A DNA stretch of 64,000 nt from Rossellomorea arthrocnemi. GTDB taxonomy: Bacteria; Bacillota; Bacilli; Bacillales; Bacillaceae_B. Of this stretch, positions 61,597 to 64,000 are shown piece after piece. Position numbers and translations under genes: made by a program. How positions within the stretch are numbered: position 1 is the first letter of the stretch; the number at the start of each line of letters is the position of its first letter. The notes beneath the pieces were generated by a model. The model ran no database searches. It was not told the DNA's origin and worked only from the letters and a program-made list of their open reading frames with translations. The DNA is taken from assembly GCF_904424705.1 (NCBI RefSeq), contig NZ_CAJGBF010000009.1, positions 62,001 through 126,000 on the forward strand, written 5' to 3'.

Positions 61597-63102
61597 TTAT
61601 AAAAGAGGAGACATTAATCGGGAAGTGGATTCTAAGATCCTATATCCAAGATGTCTCTTTTGGAATTCTTCAAACTGTAATTCTTCCGATTCCTCTAAAT
61701 CATGCAGATATTCCTTTACAATGGAGGCTGTACTCTCTGTTTTGTACAAAAATGCATTGACTTCAAAATTCAAATGGAAACTTCTCATATCCATATTCGA
61801 TGTTCCAATCGAAGCCATTTCCTCATCGACTATCACAATTTTACTGTGCATGAATCCCTTTTGATACTCAAAAATACGGGCACCGGCTTCAAGAAGATCC
61901 GGAAAATATGACCGGGATGCATGGAATACAATTCGTTTATCCGGTTTATGAGGAACCAACAATCTTACATCGACACCACTTAAAGCCGCAATCTTGAGGG
62001 CTGAGAAAATGTCTTCATCTGGAACGAAATAAGGAGAAGCCACCCACACACTCTTTCTCGCCGAAGTGATCATTGAAAAGAAAATATTCTTTAATACGCT
62101 TAATTCGTTATCTGGTCCCCCAGCGATCATCTGAACTCCGCCATCGTTGGCATTTTCAAGTGGGTCAGGACTTAAATAACCAGGAGTCAGGAAGTCATCG
62201 TTCGTCATATAATACCAGTCTTGAAGAAAGATCAACTGCAAGGTACGCACTGCCTCTCCCCTGACAAATAGATGCGTGTCCCTCCAAAAGCCGAAATGCG
62301 GATTCCTGCCTAAATATTCATCACCGATATTCAATCCCCCCACAAAACCGACACTTCCATCGATGACAATGATCTTTCGATGATTTCGAAAATTGAACTT
62401 GTTATTCAAAACGGGAATTTTCACAGGTCCGAACGCCACCACTTCAATTCCTGCATCTTTTAGTTCAGTAATATATTTCTTTGATAATTGCCAGGCACCA
62501 ACGGCATCATAAAGAAAGCGGATTTTTACTCCATGATTGGCTCGTTCAATGAGAATATCCTTAATTTGATTTCCTATATCATCATGACGCACTATATAAT
62601 ATTCCATGTGAATATGATGCTTGGCCGTCTTCAACCACTTTAAAATTTCACCAAAAGTCTCGGTACCATTGGTAAGCAATTTCGTTTCACTCGAAAAAGA
62701 AATGGCACTATTCCCAATTCTCTGTGCCAGCTGAAAATGTTTCTCCTGAAATAAACCAAACATATCAGCATTTATTTCCTTTGGGCCCGGCTCAAATTTA
62801 TTATACGTTTCCTGATCCAATATGTACTTCTTCTTATACATCTTTTCTTTTCGATAATTTCGTCCAAATAATAAATAAAATATGAATCCCAAAAACGGAA
62901 AAGCCCCTAATACGACCAGCCATGTCAACGTTTGGGTAGGATGACGATTTTCAAAGAAAATAAGAAATCCAATAACAATGACCGAGAATGTAAAGACAAT
63001 ACTAAAATATTTCACCATCCCGGAAAGAAACTGATCAAAATAGAAAATATAACTTAACACGAGTACTGCGATAAATAAAAGGACCCTTACTGTATTTTTC
63101 AT
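61597..63102 (-). CDS. cls: Cardiolipin synthase (PLD family)
   Basis: A 501-residue bacterial cardiolipin synthase. Two N-terminal membrane helices (residues 5-50) precede two phospholipase-D HKD motifs: His241/Lys243/Asp248 (NHRKIIVIDG) and His419/Lys421/Asp426 (MHSKIVIVDE). It joins two phosphatidylglycerols into cardiolipin. ATG 63102 has GGAAGGTG nine bases before it. The frame to 63132 is less likely. B. subtilis has three cls-type paralogues. This one lies between coiA and mecA, not its position there. Confidence 0.95.
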   Translation of the reverse strand: MKNTVRVLLFIAVLVLSYIFYFDQFLSGMVKYFSIVFTFSVIVIGFLIFFENRHPTQTLTWLVVLGAFPFLGFIFYLLFGRNYRKEKMYKKKYILDQETYNKFEPGPKEINADMFGLFQEKHFQLAQRIGNSAISFSSETKLLTNGTETFGEILKWLKTAKHHIHMEYYIVRHDDIGNQIKDILIERANHGVKIRFLYDAVGAWQLSKKYITELKDAGIEVVAFGPVKIPVLNNKFNFRNHRKIIVIDGSVGFVGGLNIGDEYLGRNPHFGFWRDTHLFVRGEAVRTLQLIFLQDWYYMTNDDFLTPGYLSPDPLENANDGGVQMIAGGPDNELSVLKNIFFSMITSARKSVWVASPYFVPDEDIFSALKIAALSGVDVRLLVPHKPDKRIVFHASRSYFPDLLEAGARIFEYQKGFMHSKIVIVDEEMASIGTSNMDMRSFHLNFEVNAFLYKTESTASIVKEYLHDLEESEELQFEEFQKRHLGYRILESTSRLMSPLL

Positions 63103-63182
63103 ACGTTTAACACCTTCCACCGGCTTAATCAATGACTGGTCTTCGAGAGAATATCTCCCTTAGAACAAAAGAGTGAGGAAAT

Positions 63183-63218
63183 ATAAAAATACCGATTTCT
63201 AAATGAAACCGGTATTGA
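63183..63218 (-). terminator. Terminator of mecA
   Basis: AATACCGGTTTC and GAAATCGGTATT pair on the minus strand with a T-rich tail. Confidence 0.88.
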
Positions 63219-63221
63219 TCC

Positions 63222-63893
63222 TTACGAAAAATGTTCACTCAATGTCTTGAAGATATTTTCATGGATGACCACTTTCCCATACTCTTCAAGACGATGAACG
63301 GTCATGCGTGACTCATCAGCGTATTCAAGCAGTATACTTAGCGTATTGTCGATATCTTCTTCTGAAAAGTGCTCTTCTGAAAATTTAACGTAAATATAAT
63401 ATCTATCTTCGAATGCAAGCAGCTTTGTCTCTAAATGTTCCAAAGGCATATCTTTCAAACGATGGGATAGAGAAATCGCATCTTCAAAATCATTGAATTT
63501 CAACGTGAAATCCAACACCACTTCCGCTTCCCCGTCTTGATCCTGTTTGATCTGGAAGTGCTGATCCAAAAGCTCCTCTATACGTTCATCGACAGGAAGT
63601 TCCTTTAGCTTATCCTCTGGAATAGGAAGCTCAAATCGTTGACCATCCTTTGAAACCTGAGCTCGTGTAACAAGTACCTCAAGCCCTTTATCTAACGCCT
63701 GAACTTGAATCCAAAGCGGTCCTTCAATTCCGAAATCTTCTTCCTGATGAACTTCATCCATCATTTCCCAGAAGAGTTCTTCGCTTCTTTCGCGATTATA
63801 CCAGATTTCCTCGCGGTCAAAGCCGCGATCTTCTATATCCCCATAAGAAATATAGAACTTGACGGTATTTTCGTTTATGCGTTCGATTTCCAA
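63222..63893 (-). CDS. mecA: Adaptor protein MecA
   Basis: A 223-residue adaptor that targets ComK and other proteins to ClpCP and remodels ClpC. The N-terminal domain (MEIERINENTVKFYISYG) binds substrates, an acidic linker follows, and the C-terminal domain (after residue 110, with FEDAISLSHRL) binds ClpC. The start is TTG 63893, with GGGAGAGG six bases upstream. Length and start match B. subtilis MecA. It lies at the right end of the window, and its upstream region (63894-64000) holds only a small GAGCAT-ATGCTC hairpin. Confidence 0.96.
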   Translation of the reverse strand: MEIERINENTVKFYISYGDIEDRGFDREEIWYNRERSEELFWEMMDEVHQEEDFGIEGPLWIQVQALDKGLEVLVTRAQVSKDGQRFELPIPEDKLKELPVDERIEELLDQHFQIKQDQDGEAEVVLDFTLKFNDFEDAISLSHRLKDMPLEHLETKLLAFEDRYYIYVKFSEEHFSEEDIDNTLSILLEYADESRMTVHRLEEYGKVVIHENIFKTLSEHFS

Positions 63894-64000
63894 TTAACAC
63901 CTCTCCCTTCTTGCATGATGTTGGTGAAGGGACTACACCCTCTGAGCATAAATGCTCTATTGCTGGTGAAGATAGAAGATACATGTAGGTTAGTTTGTAC

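Noticed and set aside
1-64000. Search for defence island, prophage, integrative element, complete insertion sequence or secondary-metabolite cluster
   Set aside because: Genes are syntenic core functions with conventional operons. No integrase, recombinase, transposase, toxin-antitoxin pair or NRPS/PKS was found.

Overview
The window is a stretch of chromosome from an AT-rich, endospore-forming member of the Bacillaceae. The evidence is spore coat and spore membrane genes (cotO, cotZ, yjcA, yjcZ, spoVIF, a spoVA operon), Gram-positive lipoproteins, G-rich ribosome binding sites and U-rich intrinsic terminators. Gene order from about 35.7 kb to the right end follows the Bacillus subtilis yjb-yjc region in reverse: yjcH-yjcG-yjcF, spoVIF, yjcA, cotZ, cotO, fabI, yjbQ, prpE, yjbO, nadF, sasB, yjbL, yjbK, cwlQ, yjbI, spxH, pepF, coiA, mecA. 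I would guess a marine or soil Bacillus or Rossellomorea type. The species call is inference.

Layout, left to right. 0-8 kb: a TerC-family metal exporter behind a yybP-ykoY (Mn2+) riboswitch, a SwrC-type RND efflux pump, and an NhaC-family transporter behind a T-box leader with a tyrosine (UAC) specifier. 8-19 kb: release factor 3, a nucleoside transporter, a diguanylate cyclase, a MurE-like ligase outside any cell-wall cluster, an M42 aminopeptidase, a POT peptide transporter and a BrkB-type membrane protein. 19-31 kb: a lone tryptophan 2,3-dioxygenase, two cold-shock genes with matching leaders, an OsmC peroxiredoxin, a class I ribonucleotide reductase operon behind a cobalamin riboswitch, a SurA-N lipoprotein, gndA with a divergent RpiR-type regulator, and tRNA-Val(GAC). 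31-35.6 kb: a TAXI-TRAP transporter operon (receptor, DUF1850, fused permease) and a YutG/PgpA protein.

35.7-47.7 kb is the most accessory part. The spore genes yjcA and spoVIF, which I recall as neighbours in B. subtilis, are separated here by a supernumerary-type spoVA operon (YhcN/YlaJ-like lipoprotein, spoVAC, spoVAD, spoVAEb, DUF421) and a yjcZ gene. This part also holds three of four copies of a MITE-like intergenic repeat with imperfect ~30-bp terminal inverted repeats. 47.7-64 kb is conserved core: ion transport (yjbQ, mgtE), NAD and (p)ppGpp metabolism, proteolysis adaptors (spxH, mecA), competence (coiA) and a cardiolipin synthase.

Cis-regulation is unusually rich and readable: three metabolite or tRNA-sensing leaders, a FapR operator at fabI, a perfect cre box at yjcH, and a palindrome inside the nupC promoter. 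Three small genes (53, 42 and 30 codons) were found by reading for ribosome binding sites. I saw no CRISPR array, prophage, complete insertion sequence, defence island or biosynthetic cluster.
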